Assembly (NCBI GenBank): GCA_034696485.1 | Contig: JAQIWT010000595.1 | Coordinates: forward strand, 1 to 17,425 | From: Isohypsibius dastychi | Taxonomy: Eukaryota; Tardigrada; Eutardigrada; Parachela; Isohypsibiidae | Reading direction: 5' to 3' | Length of the DNA: 17,425 nucleotides | Made by a program: the position numbers and the translations under genes | In this document: positions 1 to 12,723 of the stretch, one piece after another | Layout of the letters: every line of letters starts with the position of its first letter | How positions within the stretch are numbered: the first letter of the stretch is position 1 | The notes under the pieces: model-generated | The model's database searches: none | What the model saw: the letters and a program-made list of their open reading frames with translations, nothing else | Told to the model about the DNA's origin: nothing

Positions 1-63
<63 letters not shown>
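1..63. repeat. 63-base poly-C homopolymer at the window edge
   Basis: The window opens with 63 uninterrupted C residues followed by unique sequence. A run this long at a sequence edge can be a true homopolymer, or an assembly or sequencing artefact where reads drop out. Two shorter tracts lie elsewhere: 20 G at 5117-5136 and 12 C at 17123-17134, so long G/C homopolymers seem to be a real property of this genome. Confidence 0.95.
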
Positions 64-64
<1 letters not shown>

Positions 65-766
65 CGCTCACTCATCGCTCGTTTCCACCACGGTGGTTGA
101 CAACGGCTGCCACCAGCATTAGCAGAGGTTTGAAATGTAGGTTGGATTAAGCTTTTTCCTGTCTGAAGCCAGTCTTAAATCTTAAATCAACCTACTTTTC
201 CAACCTCCACTTTCAAGTCACGGTAAAATCACGTCCTCCAAAATATTCGGCTGCGAAGTAGAGTGATTGTTTCTATACCATGGGGTCCGTCGTTTGCTGT
301 CTCGCGTAGTCTTGGTCAATGAGGATGTTACCGCGATTACGGTAAACTGTAAGTACGCAGTCAATCAAATGAAGAGCCTGTATTAGGCCATTGTTGTTTT
401 TTTCTTATCCACGACTTGTCCAAGCAAAAACTTTCGTGACGTTACGCCGCTGGCGGTACGTCACGATAGCGCAGTGCAACTGCAACAAGCTCCTCAAGAA
501 AGGTTCTGGTCCAAGAAATGACCGTCTATCAAAAGCATTTGCCGTGGGAAAAGTGGTGCGGACCCTACCCGCTCCGATGTAGCGGCTCCCGCTGTGGGGG
601 AACATTTGCTAACAAATCTCAACCTCGATACGCCGCTGTACGAGTACGAGTTGTCAAAACCACAACACAGAAGTATCATTTATTTTCGACAAGTTTTTTT
701 TCGCAAAACCGCACATTGCCTCGATCAGAGTTTCGTGCGGTGGAATCACAAGGTTGACCCGCAATC
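64..766. other. Upstream region of the Vti1 gene, no gene seen
   Basis: I see no convincing coding sequence here. Open frames in this interval are short and lack splice signals or family resemblance. The stretch presumably contains the promoter and 5' UTR of the Vti1 gene, but I can place no TATA box or initiator with confidence. It contains one copy of a dispersed repeat (425-454) and small inverted motifs such as CCACCACGGTGG near 85. Confidence 0.5.
425..454 (-). repeat. Dispersed ~30-bp repeat, copy 1, within a palindrome
   Basis: This segment is the reverse complement of 12724-12753 with essentially one mismatch. In this copy it overlaps a near-perfect palindrome at about 435-465, with arms built around CGTGACGT and ACGTCACG and centred on GCCGCTGGC. 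The other copy lies inside the large inverted-repeat element, so this is probably an isolated fragment of that transposon family. Translated, the pair gives the shared peptide KTFVT-RRWR, which reflects the repeat and not a gene. Confidence 0.7.
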
Positions 767-1849
767 ATGGGGTCACTTTTTCATGATTTTGAGCAGCAAT
801 ACGGGTCTGTGACTGGAGAAATCACTGTTTTACTCAACGAAATTCGCCATCAATATGGGGGTACGTTTTGATCTACAGTCGACGTCCACTTGACTGATTT
901 CATTTTTGCCCCGATTCAAAGTGTGATAATGTTAAATTACAGCTGAGAAACGTTCAAAGATCCGTGAAGCCGAGCGTCATTTCGAAGAATGCAACGAACT
1001 GGTAAGTCACTTCGTTACTCATGTCGTTCTGGACTGTTCCCTGTATAAATGTCGGTGTTTGATACATTTTGTTGGCAGATGGGCTGTGTTATCAAATGAT
1101 GATTTGCTAGTTTATTGATTCTTCTGGTTTGTTTTGCAGTTTGAACAGATGGAGCTGGAAATTCGTGCATTACCCACAGAGGATAAAAGCAAATACTCCA
1201 ATAGACTGCAGAGTTTCAAAGCTCAGGTTCAAACTTTGCAACTGGATTTGGTGAGTTGAAAGCGAAAGTATTTTCGGAAAACAAAAACAAAATTTTAACG
1301 TTGAAAAAAAAATCCGGAATATCAATCCTTGATCTTGAAGAAATGTTTTCGTATTTGTGCTAAAAAACCGTTTTTTTATTCCTTGTGGAATGTCCGATGT
1401 GCAATTTTTGCACTTCCGGTTTGTGATTCTGATTCTTGTATTTCTTCCAGAAAACTGCCAAAAGTCAATCTCATTCCGATCAACGCGGCGAGCTCTTCTC
1501 CCTCGATGAGACTTCCGGTCCCTCAGATGATCAGCGCCAATTCCTCCTCGATAATTCGGAACGTCTTGATCGGACGACCTTTAAGCTAGAACAAGGTTAC
1601 AGGGTCGCGCTGGAGACGGAAGCGATCGGAGCCGGGGTGTTGGACAGTTTGGGGACACAACGTGAATCTCTGAATAAATCACGACAACGTCTAACGGAAA
1701 TGGAGCAGGATTTGGGAGCGAGTTCGCGGATTCTGACGACGATGATTAGAAGAGTGGTCCAGAATCGCGTTGCGATTATATTTATTTTTGCGTTTTTGTT
1801 CCTTATTGTTGGAATTGTAATTTATTTGTCTGTTCGAAGATCTCCTTGA
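767..1849 (+). CDS. VTI1A: Vti1-family Qb-SNARE (VTI1A-like)
   Basis: Four exons at 767-860, 943-1001, 1140-1250 and 1451-1849, joined by GT-AG introns of 82, 138 and 200 bases, encode 220 residues, about the size of animal Vti1a. The N-terminal third (MGSLFHDFEQQY onward) matches the Vti1 Habc region, and YSNRLQSFK in exon 3 is a family signature. Exon 4 carries the SNARE motif at about residues 119-189 (LLDNSERLDR, ALETEAIG, SSRILTTMIRR), then a single C-terminal membrane anchor at about 195-216 and a short RRSP tail. Gln158 is the likely central-layer residue (inference). Vti1 proteins act as Qb-SNAREs in Golgi, endosome and vacuole/lysosome fusion. The start is the first ATG in frame, and the encoded N-terminus fits the family. 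The gene looks intact. VTI1B is the alternative, but the RRVVQNR segment favours VTI1A. Confidence 0.93.
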
Positions 1850-3033
1850 AGTATGACGTTTAAACTGTTTCAGATATCACTCCTATTGTCCAAGATCTTC
1901 AACGTAGAAGAACTGACTTTGATGTTGTTTTTTGCAGCTTTTTTTATAACACCCTTTTTTCCTGATTTATTGCGTCATTCTTCAATGCCCTCTCCTTTAT
2001 TGAAATTGAATATAAAAATCAATGATCTTTTGTCGTACAAGCAAGTAAGTTTGTCTTGAAGGTGTCATTCTACAGTATGTGGAGACAAATCGCCGAGAAA
2101 TTTCATTCGAGAATTGAATGAGGAATAGATCAGGTCAACTGTTGATTTAATATCATATGGGGAGTTTGAGTTTGTGAACATGCCAGTTTTTTGGGGCTAC
2201 ATGATACAGCAAAGTGGCCAATTCCGCCGGGTAATTTGAGATTCAAATCCCTATCGAAATTTTGTTGAAATCAAGTTTCAGTCAACTGAAATAATCCTAA
2301 CAGTTATTACAGACCGTTTCGGAGCGGATTCACGGATAACAAGGATAATACTGTAACACTTATCGAAGCGAATCTTTCTACTATCCATCGAATCGCATAT
2401 GCTGAATTATTCAGTGGATGTATTTGGGTGCTGGATGTCCATGTTTGAGAACAATGTTGAAGCTAGTTTTGCTGCAAAGTCGACGTGAGCGGGATAGTCT
2501 GTAGTGAAGTGGTCCACAGCCCTGTTTGCTTCATAACAAGGTGACCGATAGGTATCCAAACGATAGAGTTTCGGGCATCAAATATAATAGTAACAGAACC
2601 AGTCTGAACCATCGGAGCGTAATGCCAGCCGTTCGAAAAGTGCGCAGTTGGACCCCAGTACTGAAAGGTTGGCAGTTCAAAAGATTTCGATTAAAAGAAG
2701 GCTTCAAAAAAGGGTGCTCTCTTTGTGAGTCGGTAAAGTAAACTTTGATCATCGGACTTGACGTCGGTTAATGTATGTAAGAGACTGCATTGATTCACCG
2801 AAAATCAGATCAGAACCCCTTTTGTCTGCAGACGTGTCTTAGCCATATCTCCAAGATCAGGCGTCCAGTTAGACGTCTTTATCAACCGCTACTGCGTCAT
2901 CCTGCTAACTGATCGAGTAGTCTTCTCATTTAAGCAAGCGCCAAAATATTTATTTGACGCAGTTCACTAATCGTTTGCAACACATAGTCTCTTCATACAT
3001 CCTTTTCAAATTCGATAAACTCCAGCCACAAGA
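1850..3033. other. Intergenic region between Vti1 and the GPI-type protein gene
   Basis: The first part should be the 3' UTR of the Vti1 gene, but no canonical AATAAA follows the stop closely; AATATA occurs near 2008. Open frames at 1853-2059 and 2526-2741 are short, have no recognisable similarity and no supporting splice sites. The end of the interval should hold the promoter of the next gene. I see no RNA gene or clear repeat. Confidence 0.5.
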
Positions 3034-3755
3034 ATGAAAATCTCACTGAGCTTCACCTGCATTTTTATTGCTGCAACCGTAATTTCGGTCAATGGGTAAG
3101 AAACAGCTTCCTTGAACCACTTACCATTACAGTTGTAATGATGACCTGCTCATTTTGCAGATTCGGTCGCACCACTCGGCATGCAGTGCACACTACAAGG
3201 GCGAACCGGGCCACCATGGCAATGACACGAAGGTTCACAACTCCAAGAGCGTCTCCAAGGACAACCCCAAGGATAACCCACCCTAGAAGATTACCATCAC
3301 CAACAAGACGAATGTCAATAAGGGCAACAAAGAGAATGACTCCTGCTCCCATGATCAGACCACAAACCACCTGGCTTCCACCAGCCCCTCGGATATTCCA
3401 GACAGCTCGTCGACCAACTAATCCCCCAATGACCACATCTATTGTCAGAGTGACGACCAAAGTCCAGCCTACTACAACCAAACGCCCCAGAACCCAACCG
3501 CAATTCACGCAGCAGGTAGCCAGCACAATGCAACAAAATCCGATTCGGCATTCACGTGCCTACACCGAAAGACTCACACAAATCAGTACTCTTCCCTCGA
3601 TGCCTCCGGTGTATACCTCGAAACGTCCAAGATCTGAAAAAGCATCGCCAAATCATGAGATTTCAACCAAAAAGAAATCATCCAACAGCGGCGGTCAGCT
3701 CAGCATAACTTCCTCTTTTTTTTGTTTAGTTCTTACCATGGCGTTGCTGCAATAG
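3034..3755 (+). CDS. Secreted Thr/Pro/Arg-rich protein with GPI-anchor-like tail
   Basis: Two exons, 3034-3095 and 3161-3755, separated by a 65-base GT-AG intron, encode 218 residues. Exon 1 is almost exactly a signal peptide (MKISLSFTCIFIAATVISVNG). The mature part is low complexity and rich in Thr, Pro, Arg and Ser, with short degenerate units such as TTPRASPRTTPR and PTTTKRPRTQP, consistent with heavy O-glycosylation. Apart from Cys9 in the signal peptide and Cys209 in the tail it lacks cysteine. The last ~25 residues contain a small-residue cluster (SSNSGG, about 194-199), a short spacer and the hydrophobic end SFFCLVLTMALLQ, the layout of a GPI attachment signal. I infer a mucin-like surface protein; no family is recognised. 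The intron keeps the reading frame (split codon GG|A), which supports the model. A secreted protein without an anchor is the alternative. Confidence 0.68.
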
Positions 3756-4577
3756 GGTTACCAGACCAGATAGCCTTGTATCGATATGGTGATCCATGAA
3801 TGCTTCGACCATTTTACTGCCTAAGACAACCGCTTTATACATAAACTTCTACTTGCTTGCTGCAATTTAAGATTATATGTAAAGTGCATTACATTGTCAA
3901 GTCCAGGAATTTCGCAACATTTTCTAAATCAGCCATCTTTGTCACGCAACAGAACAACACTACTTGCCAAGTTTGTGAGTGTGCTGATTTGAAGCTGTGT
4001 GAAGTCAGATTCTGTAGCTAAAGAACAGAAAATATGGAACATACTTGGTGTGATCTGGTTTTTTTTCGTTTGATTGAAGCTCTCTGCTTGGTTGCTCTCA
4101 TCGTACTCAAGTTACTTCGCGGAAGCCCACGAGCTGAAGGCCGAATTTGCCTAACACCCGCAAAATAACATTCTTTATTGATTGGTGTTTAGTCTATGGT
4201 AAATGAAGAGAATCGATGTGGCGGAACTGTCATCAAAATCTTGAAGCACTTTTGTGTCACAGGTTAGTATGCTTCAAGTGTGTCAATACACGGGCACAGT
4301 TGTGGCCCGAGAAATGACTGTACTAGCTGTAGAGTTAGAAGATTTTCCTCAGCCCTAATCTCACCATCACTTAAGTACAGTACTTCTGGTGCTGGTCGCA
4401 TGACGAGTGTTATTTCCACAAGAGTAGAAAAGCTTTCGTAGTCAACCAGCACATCACTTGAACCGATTTGCCAGAACATTCCAGTCGTATACAAAGCACA
4501 AAAAATGCACGAAACAAAAAGAAATTTCATTCAACAATAATCCAGACCAGGAATTTCGTACCATATTTGAAGTCACG
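3756..4577. other. Intergenic region upstream of the Ig-like gene
   Basis: No gene is evident. The 5' part should be the 3' UTR of the GPI-type protein gene; no clear AATAAA is present there. An open frame runs from 4458 into the next gene, but I place the protein start at 4578 because the paralogue at 11247 aligns from there and a signal peptide begins there. A TATACAAA-like element near 4488 lies about 35 bases before an ATTCATTC-type initiator near 4527, a weak promoter candidate. Confidence 0.45.
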
Positions 4578-5400
4578 ATGCTGTTAGTTTTTGTGACCTT
4601 ATACGTTTTAGTGCCGTATTCGTTGGCTACGGCTGGTTTCAACATGTCTGTGAAGATACTGAAATCTGACCGTCTGAGTACAGTTGTCAGACTCAAGTGG
4701 ATATCGGATGATCCTGATCTGACCCCTTTCACCACTACATGGAAGATTAAAAACGCTCACATCGATAAAGTAAATAAAGTGAATCCTGGACCAACAGACG
4801 ACTGGAAATGGGGTGCAATCGTCGGCAGGAAATTCATGACTAAACCGGATATGATTGGTTTTGTGTTGGATCCCCTGAACCAAAATGGCAGTTTACAACA
4901 CATTCAGATATCCTGCAAGTGGGGTGGAACTACTTACACCTGCGTCCTCAATGCAACTTCTAGCTTTCCTGGAAACAAACTCGTGACCAACAGTAAGACC
5001 GTTAAGTTGCGTGTGGCGGGTAAGTGAACCTCAGCAGGTCTGTGTAACGGTCATCAAAAATTATCGAATAAGGGCCTGGGTTCTTATTGTAACATTTTTT
5101 GAAAATATTGACCGATGGGGGGGGGGGGGGGGGGGGTTATTGTTGCTCCAGCTGGCTTGAAGATAGTTGTTGAGTGAGAAATGAAGGATGGAAGGGTAAT
5201 ATTGAATCAACCTTGAACGATGTTTTTCAGATGGGAACTCGACAGATCGTCTAACTCAAGCACAAGGCTCCATTGTGCCGGACCCGACTGTGAATTGTGA
5301 TGATCCCCAAAAATGTCAACGTGCATTCGTTTATCACCCCATATCTGACACTGTTATGGAGGACACTGGACGTCACCCCAAGATCGGAAACTTCAACTAA
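4578..5400 (+). CDS. Secreted Ig-like protein, unrecognised family, copy 1
   Basis: Two exons, 4578-5019 and 5231-5400, with a strong donor (GGCG|GTAAGT) and acceptor (TTTTTCAG), give 203 residues. Residues 1-19 are a signal peptide (MLLVFVTLYVLVPYSLATA). The mature part has features of an immunoglobulin-like beta sandwich: hydrophobic alternation in STVVRLKW, the core-Trp-like TTTWKI (about 52-57), then ISCKW (Cys113) and YTCVLNA (Cys122). Exon 2 adds a polar segment with Cys170 and Cys176. Potential N-glycosylation sites are Asn22, 103, 125 and 150. The N-terminal half aligns with the product at 11247, including FNMS and the TW-K motif, so the start at 4578 is shared. The 211-base intron contains a 20-G tract. 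The stop at 5398-5400 is followed by further open sequence in the same frame, so the real 3' end is uncertain. Ig fold and function are inference; no family is recognised. Confidence 0.7.
5117..5136. repeat. 20-base poly-G tract in an intron
   Basis: Twenty consecutive G residues lie in the intron of the Ig-like gene, on its coding strand. Such a run could form a G-quadruplex in the pre-mRNA and is prone to length variation and sequencing error. Confidence 0.95.
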
Positions 5401-6294
5401 ACGTACCCGGTCATGAATTGCTTGCTGCAGGAGTATACAAACAAATTGAAACGTTCGGTGTTTGAACACACTGCTGTTCTCATTCCAATTGGTACAATGT
5501 TAGCAGATGAGATTGTTCTTCTGTTGTGTATTTTCCACTAGATCCCACGAATGATACATGCGGTTGGTACGCTCAGGCTATGTTTCACTTAAAAGCAAAC
5601 CGCCACCTAGCGATGTCCAGACCGTGTATTTGGTCGAACTAGAAGGACGACTTCGGTGAAATCTTTCGGCATTACTCTACCCGGTACATGAACACTCCAG
5701 TTCAGGTTCGATGTTTACAAGACCGTGTGTGAGTGAAGTACACGTGGTCTTATTTCACCAGCGCATCATTTTAAAATCAGCGCTCCGGCTGATCCTTTAG
5801 GGGTCACTGTACTGTATCATACGGTCAGTACCATGATGTGACATCAATATTCAGACGACCCTGACTACGTTTTCCCCGATACATAGCCATACATAGCCCC
5901 GCCGACCCTTTGCGTTTTAAAGCTCCGTAAAATTGACGACAAGGAACAAAAGTACTGACGGGGAGGGGCCCCCTCCGAGGGGGTGTATCGAGGCCGAGGG
6001 TTCAAACCGCCTGCCCCTATATCTTGTCGCTTTTCACGTAGAAACACTCGTTGTTCAACCGTCCTTTTCGTTTGTCCACCAAGAGAGGCAATATGGACGA
6101 CAAGAATAGTTTGTAAGAATCAAAATTACTTTTATTTACCCTTTTTCGCTGCAGTTCTTTCATTCAGAGAAATCTCAACATTTTTCGGTCATAAAGGTGA
6201 GAAATAAATTAAATAAAAAAAGAATAAAATGTGTGAAAGCGTTTCTTTGGCTGAGAGTCTTACAGCTGAGAGTAATATCAGCTTCCTGAAGCGT
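5401..6294. other. Region after the Ig-like gene: possible exon remnants, no firm gene
   Basis: Immediately after the stop of the Ig-like gene the same frame stays open to 5491. It can be joined across a 50-base GT-AG candidate intron (5492-5541) to an open stretch ending in TAG at 5640-5642, and is open again to TGA at 5730-5732. These could be decayed or mis-modelled exons. From about 5960 there is a GC-rich block with a perfect 7-bp-arm palindrome (5962-5976) and a GGTTCAAACC motif (5999-6008). TTTATTT at 6131-6137 reads AAATAAA on the minus strand and is a candidate polyadenylation signal for the cuticle gene. Confidence 0.4.
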
Positions 6295-6979
6295 TTATGC
6301 CTTCTTAGCCTTTCCTTTGCCTGTTGAGGCAGCAGCGGGTTGAGCTTTTTCCACGGCTCCAGTAGCCTCTGCAATTTCCATTTGGTCGTCCAAAAGCAAG
6401 AGTCCTTCTTGGTACAGACGACTGTTCGAGTAATCTTGGAAACCCTTTGACTGGCTGCAGTCAATGTTGTAAAACCAATCACAAATCAAGGTGATTTGGT
6501 TGAAAAGCTGCAACAGATGGACATGATATTGAATTTTGAAAACTTGTGGTACAATCAAAAAAATGGCTTACAGTTTGGTTGGGGCACAGGTAGCTGGTGG
6601 CAACACCATTTTCATCGCAACGATGGAAGACTTGGCATCGGCTCTTGTCACTGTCATCAGCATAGAACCCAGGTTGTTTGTAAGATCCACAGTTGACTTC
6701 TCCAGCTGGAACTTCAGCGTTGGCGGGGTAGTCCTTCCCAGCCACAGCGTTGGCAAGAATACCCTGGATATCCTCGATGGACAGGTCTTTCCCTCCTCGC
6801 AGTGCTTTCAAGGCATCCCAGACCTTTGGCTTTTGATCGCCATTCGCTCCACGTTTTTGTACCTGAATCAAGAAAAGATGGTTTTCTGTCGAACAGCATC
6901 CAGTTTCAGAATTGTTAAGACATACCATGCGAGCATTGCAGATGACGACTACAGCGGCAAGAATGATGAAAAGTTTCAT
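6295..6979 (-). CDS. Secreted cuticle-type protein with one type-2 chitin-binding domain
   Basis: Three exons on the minus strand, 6979-6926, 6862-6572 and 6507-6295, with 63- and 64-base GT-AG introns, encode 185 residues. Residues 1-16 are a signal peptide (MKLFIILAAVVVICNA). A charged linker (about 19-72) precedes a peritrophin-A/CBM14 domain with six cysteines at 76, 94, 100, 111, 124 and 132. The spliced junction NQT|LFNQITLICDWFYNIDC restores the typical end of that domain, which proves the second intron. The tail has NSRLYQ, which follows this domain in the single-domain CPAP1-type cuticular proteins, and ends Ala/Lys-rich (GKGKAKKA). Expected role: binding chitin in cuticle or a peritrophic matrix. 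A polyadenylation-like AAATAAA lies about 160 bases past the stop. The exact orthologue is not identified; centipede scoloptoxin-01-like proteins share the domain, but nothing here indicates a toxin. Confidence 0.88.
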
Positions 6980-7032
6980 GGTGAAGGTGAGGCTGGTGTG
7001 AAAAGGGAAGGAAATTGTTGAGATGAGGAAAG

Positions 7033-7071
7033 AGACTGATGAAAGAAACTGAAATTCAGTATGTTTTTATA
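7033..7071 (-). promoter_or_regulatory. Core promoter of the cuticle gene: TATA box and initiator
   Basis: On the minus strand TATAAAAA lies at 7071-7064 and a TCAGT initiator follows, with its A at about 7037, some 34 bases downstream. A second TCAGT lies nearer (A at about 7050). Initiation at 7037 would leave a 5' UTR of about 57 bases before the ATG. TATA plus TCAGT is the standard arthropod arrangement for a strongly regulated gene. Confidence 0.5.
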
Positions 7072-7843
7072 CCTCGAGATCCCTGCTGGCTGTCGGAAAG
7101 TCTTAGTTCTTTTTATTGTTTTGAAATGATGTCTGTCGTTCGTTTGGTAGTCTGCTCGAGCGGTTCTTAGTTCGTTCTGCTGATTTCTATCAGGTGTTTT
7201 ACATGTCCGAAGAAACATCACGCCAATGTCGAAGGCAAAAGCTGCTAGAAGTGAACGTTCTTATTACTCATATCTGTTGGCCTCAAGAATCTCGCACTGC
7301 AACAGTCTCGTGAATGGTCAGAGGACATTATCTCAGCAAGTTGTCTAGGTAGCTAGACTGAAGTCCAATGTCAAATGGCCGAATAGTCGAATGTCCTTGA
7401 CCATTCACAAAGCTGTCATATTCTTGGACGCCGCTGAAGTTGTTTCCTGCAAGTTTCTTGTCCAACTTGCAACAAACAGAAAGTTTATAAGAAACGCGAA
7501 TTGACTGCGTCACGTGATTCTATACAGTTCTATTGTTGTTGGAGATTAAGTTCCGGAAAACTGTAGATGAGTGACACTTAGTGACAAGAAAAGTCCACAG
7601 GTATCATATTCAGATTGGTCCAGTTGACTCCAGTCCAGTCTGAGAAGAGGGACCAAATCCTCGCGGCTCACTCTGTAGCAACCACTATCAATCAATCACA
7701 AGCTGATTGACACAGCTGATTTCAAATCGCAAATTCCGATTCCATCTATTAAATAAAATCTGAACTTTCACAGTAAAACCTCCTGCAGTCCCATCCTCAT
7801 TCCAACTCTGAAACCGGAATTCTTGTTTAGAACTTTCAACAGA
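7072..7843. other. Divergent intergenic region between cuticle and dehydrogenase genes
   Basis: The two genes are head to head, with about 860 bases between start codons. No coding sequence is apparent. Possible regulatory elements are a CACGTGA E-box-like site near 7511 and a pair of related AGCTGATT segments near 7700-7725. No TATA box is evident for the dehydrogenase, as expected for a housekeeping promoter. Confidence 0.4.
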
Positions 7844-11246
<3,403 letters not shown>

Positions 11247-11537
11247 ATGCCGTTCGCTGTTATCGTAACCATTTTGATACTCATGCCACATGCCTTGGCT
11301 ATGGCTGATTTCAACATGTCTTTGACCATTCCCAAAACCGACGATCTTAACTCGACCGTTCAGTTCAAGTGTGGATGGGATTTTGCTGATCCTAAATTTA
11401 CAGATTTCACCGTTACATGGAAGGTTAACAGCTTTCTTTTCAACGAAGCTACTCAAGTAAAAACCAGGCCGGCAGACGAGCGGCAATTGCCCGTCATTGG
11501 TAAGACATTAGAGAGCGTTAGCCGTGCATCGTTTTGA
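11247..11537 (+). pseudogene. Truncated Ig-like paralogue, copy 2
   Basis: The open frame gives 96 residues with a signal peptide (about 1-20, MPFAVIVTILILMPHALAMA). It aligns over residues 21-85 with the protein at 4578: FNMS-, a STV-hydrophobic strand, DP-FTDFTVTWKV, and VIGK against IVGR. At the DNA level 11295-11321 matches 4623-4649 at 25 of 27 positions. Unlike copy 1 it has a Cys in the first strand (FKCGW, Cys42), the canonical Ig position. Similarity ends at about 11499, where a donor-like G|GTAAGAC occurs; the read-through tail (KTLESVSRASF) is unrelated to copy 1. The part bearing the two later cysteines was not found downstream, where mobile-element sequence begins. I infer a 3'-truncated copy, with splicing to a distant exon as the alternative. 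Potential N-glycosylation sites are Asn23 and Asn35. Confidence 0.6.
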
Positions 11538-11620
11538 CTGACGGACTGGTATCTGACGGTCTCTCTCTCGACTGACGGGTAAGAGCAGCCCGCTTCGAAC
11601 GCTATTTTGTCTTTTTACCG

Positions 11621-11778
11621 TACTCCGTCCTCTCGTGTAATTGGACACCCTTTTCGCTGTGTCGATCGGCTCACCAAGTGTGCAGCCATAGGGTGCACCC
11701 GGGGCTTACGCACTGTGTGTGTGGTGAGCCGATCGATACAGCAAAAAGGGGTGTCCAATTACACGAGAGGACGGAGTA
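11621..11778. mobile_element. 158-bp hairpin MITE, TA-flanked, Tc1/mariner-like
   Basis: Two inverted arms, 11621-11676 and 11722-11778, enclose a 45-base loop. The outermost 30 bases (11621-11650 against 11749-11778) are perfectly complementary; the inner part has a few mismatches. The termini read TA-CTCCGTCC and GGACGGAG-TA, which fits a TA target-site duplication and resembles Stowaway-type termini. There is no coding capacity. The element lies 84 bases after the truncated Ig-like frame. Confidence 0.8.
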
Positions 11779-12266
11779 ATTGCGGAAAGTTGGCCTTCAT
11801 TATTTTGGCACACAGATCCATTGTTTCTTGGTCGTCTCGAGAGAAAAACTGTAAAATAATGTGTTTCCCTGAGAAAAAGAGCTTCCATCGGGCAATAGAG
11901 GAGCAAAGAAGAAGATGGCAGGGGAAAAAACAACAACAATGAAGATGGTCCTTCTTGGTCTCGTAGACCGAAAGTCAGCCCAACCTGGCTCTGCAAAACA
12001 TCATGAACCAAAACAACCTACTTGAAATAATATTTTAAGACCAGGATACTCGAGATTGACAGCATAGAAGAAGACTTAAAGGTCTGGAAAACCAGAGAAG
12101 TCGACCAACGTACCAATGTCTATTCTGAGTATAATCAAGAAAATACCTTCGGGCTTCCCCCGGCCAGATGCTCGTGGGAGATATTGCGGAAGGTTATTCC
12201 AAAATGCGAGAGGAAATAAACAAACATTCATTTCGAACATTTGATTCTGCTATGGATTGATGTCTA
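11779..12266. other. Non-coding stretch between two transposons
   Basis: No gene is recognised. Near 12184-12202 a TTGCGGAAGGTT motif followed by ATTCCAA resembles, in inverted orientation, the TTGGATACAACCTTCCGCAA segment at 12529-12549, so debris of the adjacent repeat family may extend into this interval. Confidence 0.4.
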
Positions 12267-12462
12267 GGTTTCAAGGTCACCGTGTTTAAAAGAAACTCGC
12301 TTGCATCGTCTTCACTTGTACTTTGAAATTCTCTCTAAATTCAAAACTGCGACAAATCAAAAAACGAAGATCTATAGCCCCGATGAATTTTGTTCTAGTT
12401 TTTTATGATATTTTTGTTTGATTTTTTAAATGCAAACTGACAGAGGAGTTGAGCGTAGACAT

Positions 12463-12551
12463 CTCGATCCTGAACCTTCGGTTATATCCAAGCCATTACC
12501 CGGAAAGGAAGAAAACAATACGTTGCTACTTGGATACAACCTTCCGCAAAA
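12463..12551 (+). repeat. 89-bp repeat unit, copy A
   Basis: This unit aligns without gaps to 15788-15876, with 13 differences in 89 positions by hand count. Inside it GGTTATATCCAA and TTGGATACAACC form a small hairpin. It is the inner continuation of the left arm of the element at 12267-14282. Confidence 0.75.
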
Positions 12552-12723
12552 ACGGAACGCAATCAGCTCCAATCGAGAGATCTCACAAAATACTTTTAAA
12601 AAAGTGGGAGTAGAATAGGGTGAAGGCAAAATATGAAGGAAACGAGATCGAAAACACAAATATGAACATTATATGGCTCACTCCTGCTCTGCACCACGTA
12701 AAACGTGTGTGGTGTCTTTAAAC

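Noticed and set aside
3089-3526. 145-codon open frame antisense to the Thr/Pro/Arg-rich gene
   Set aside because: Its Val/Gly/Leu-rich composition is the mirror of ACC/ACA/CCA/AGA-type codons on the sense strand, and the sense gene has a signal peptide, a frame-keeping intron and a GPI-like tail.
4458-4577. 40-residue N-terminal extension of the Ig-like protein
   Set aside because: Starting there would bury the signal peptide; the paralogue starts at the position equivalent to 4578.
5999-6008. tRNA gene from the GGTTCAAACC B-box-like motif (also 13408-13417, and a similar one near 2241)
   Set aside because: No 5-bp T-arm stem, cloverleaf or suitably spaced A box could be found around any of them.
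6536-7021. 161-codon plus-strand open frame
   Set aside because: It is the antisense shadow of the chitin-binding protein gene, which has six ordered cysteines and consistent splice sites.
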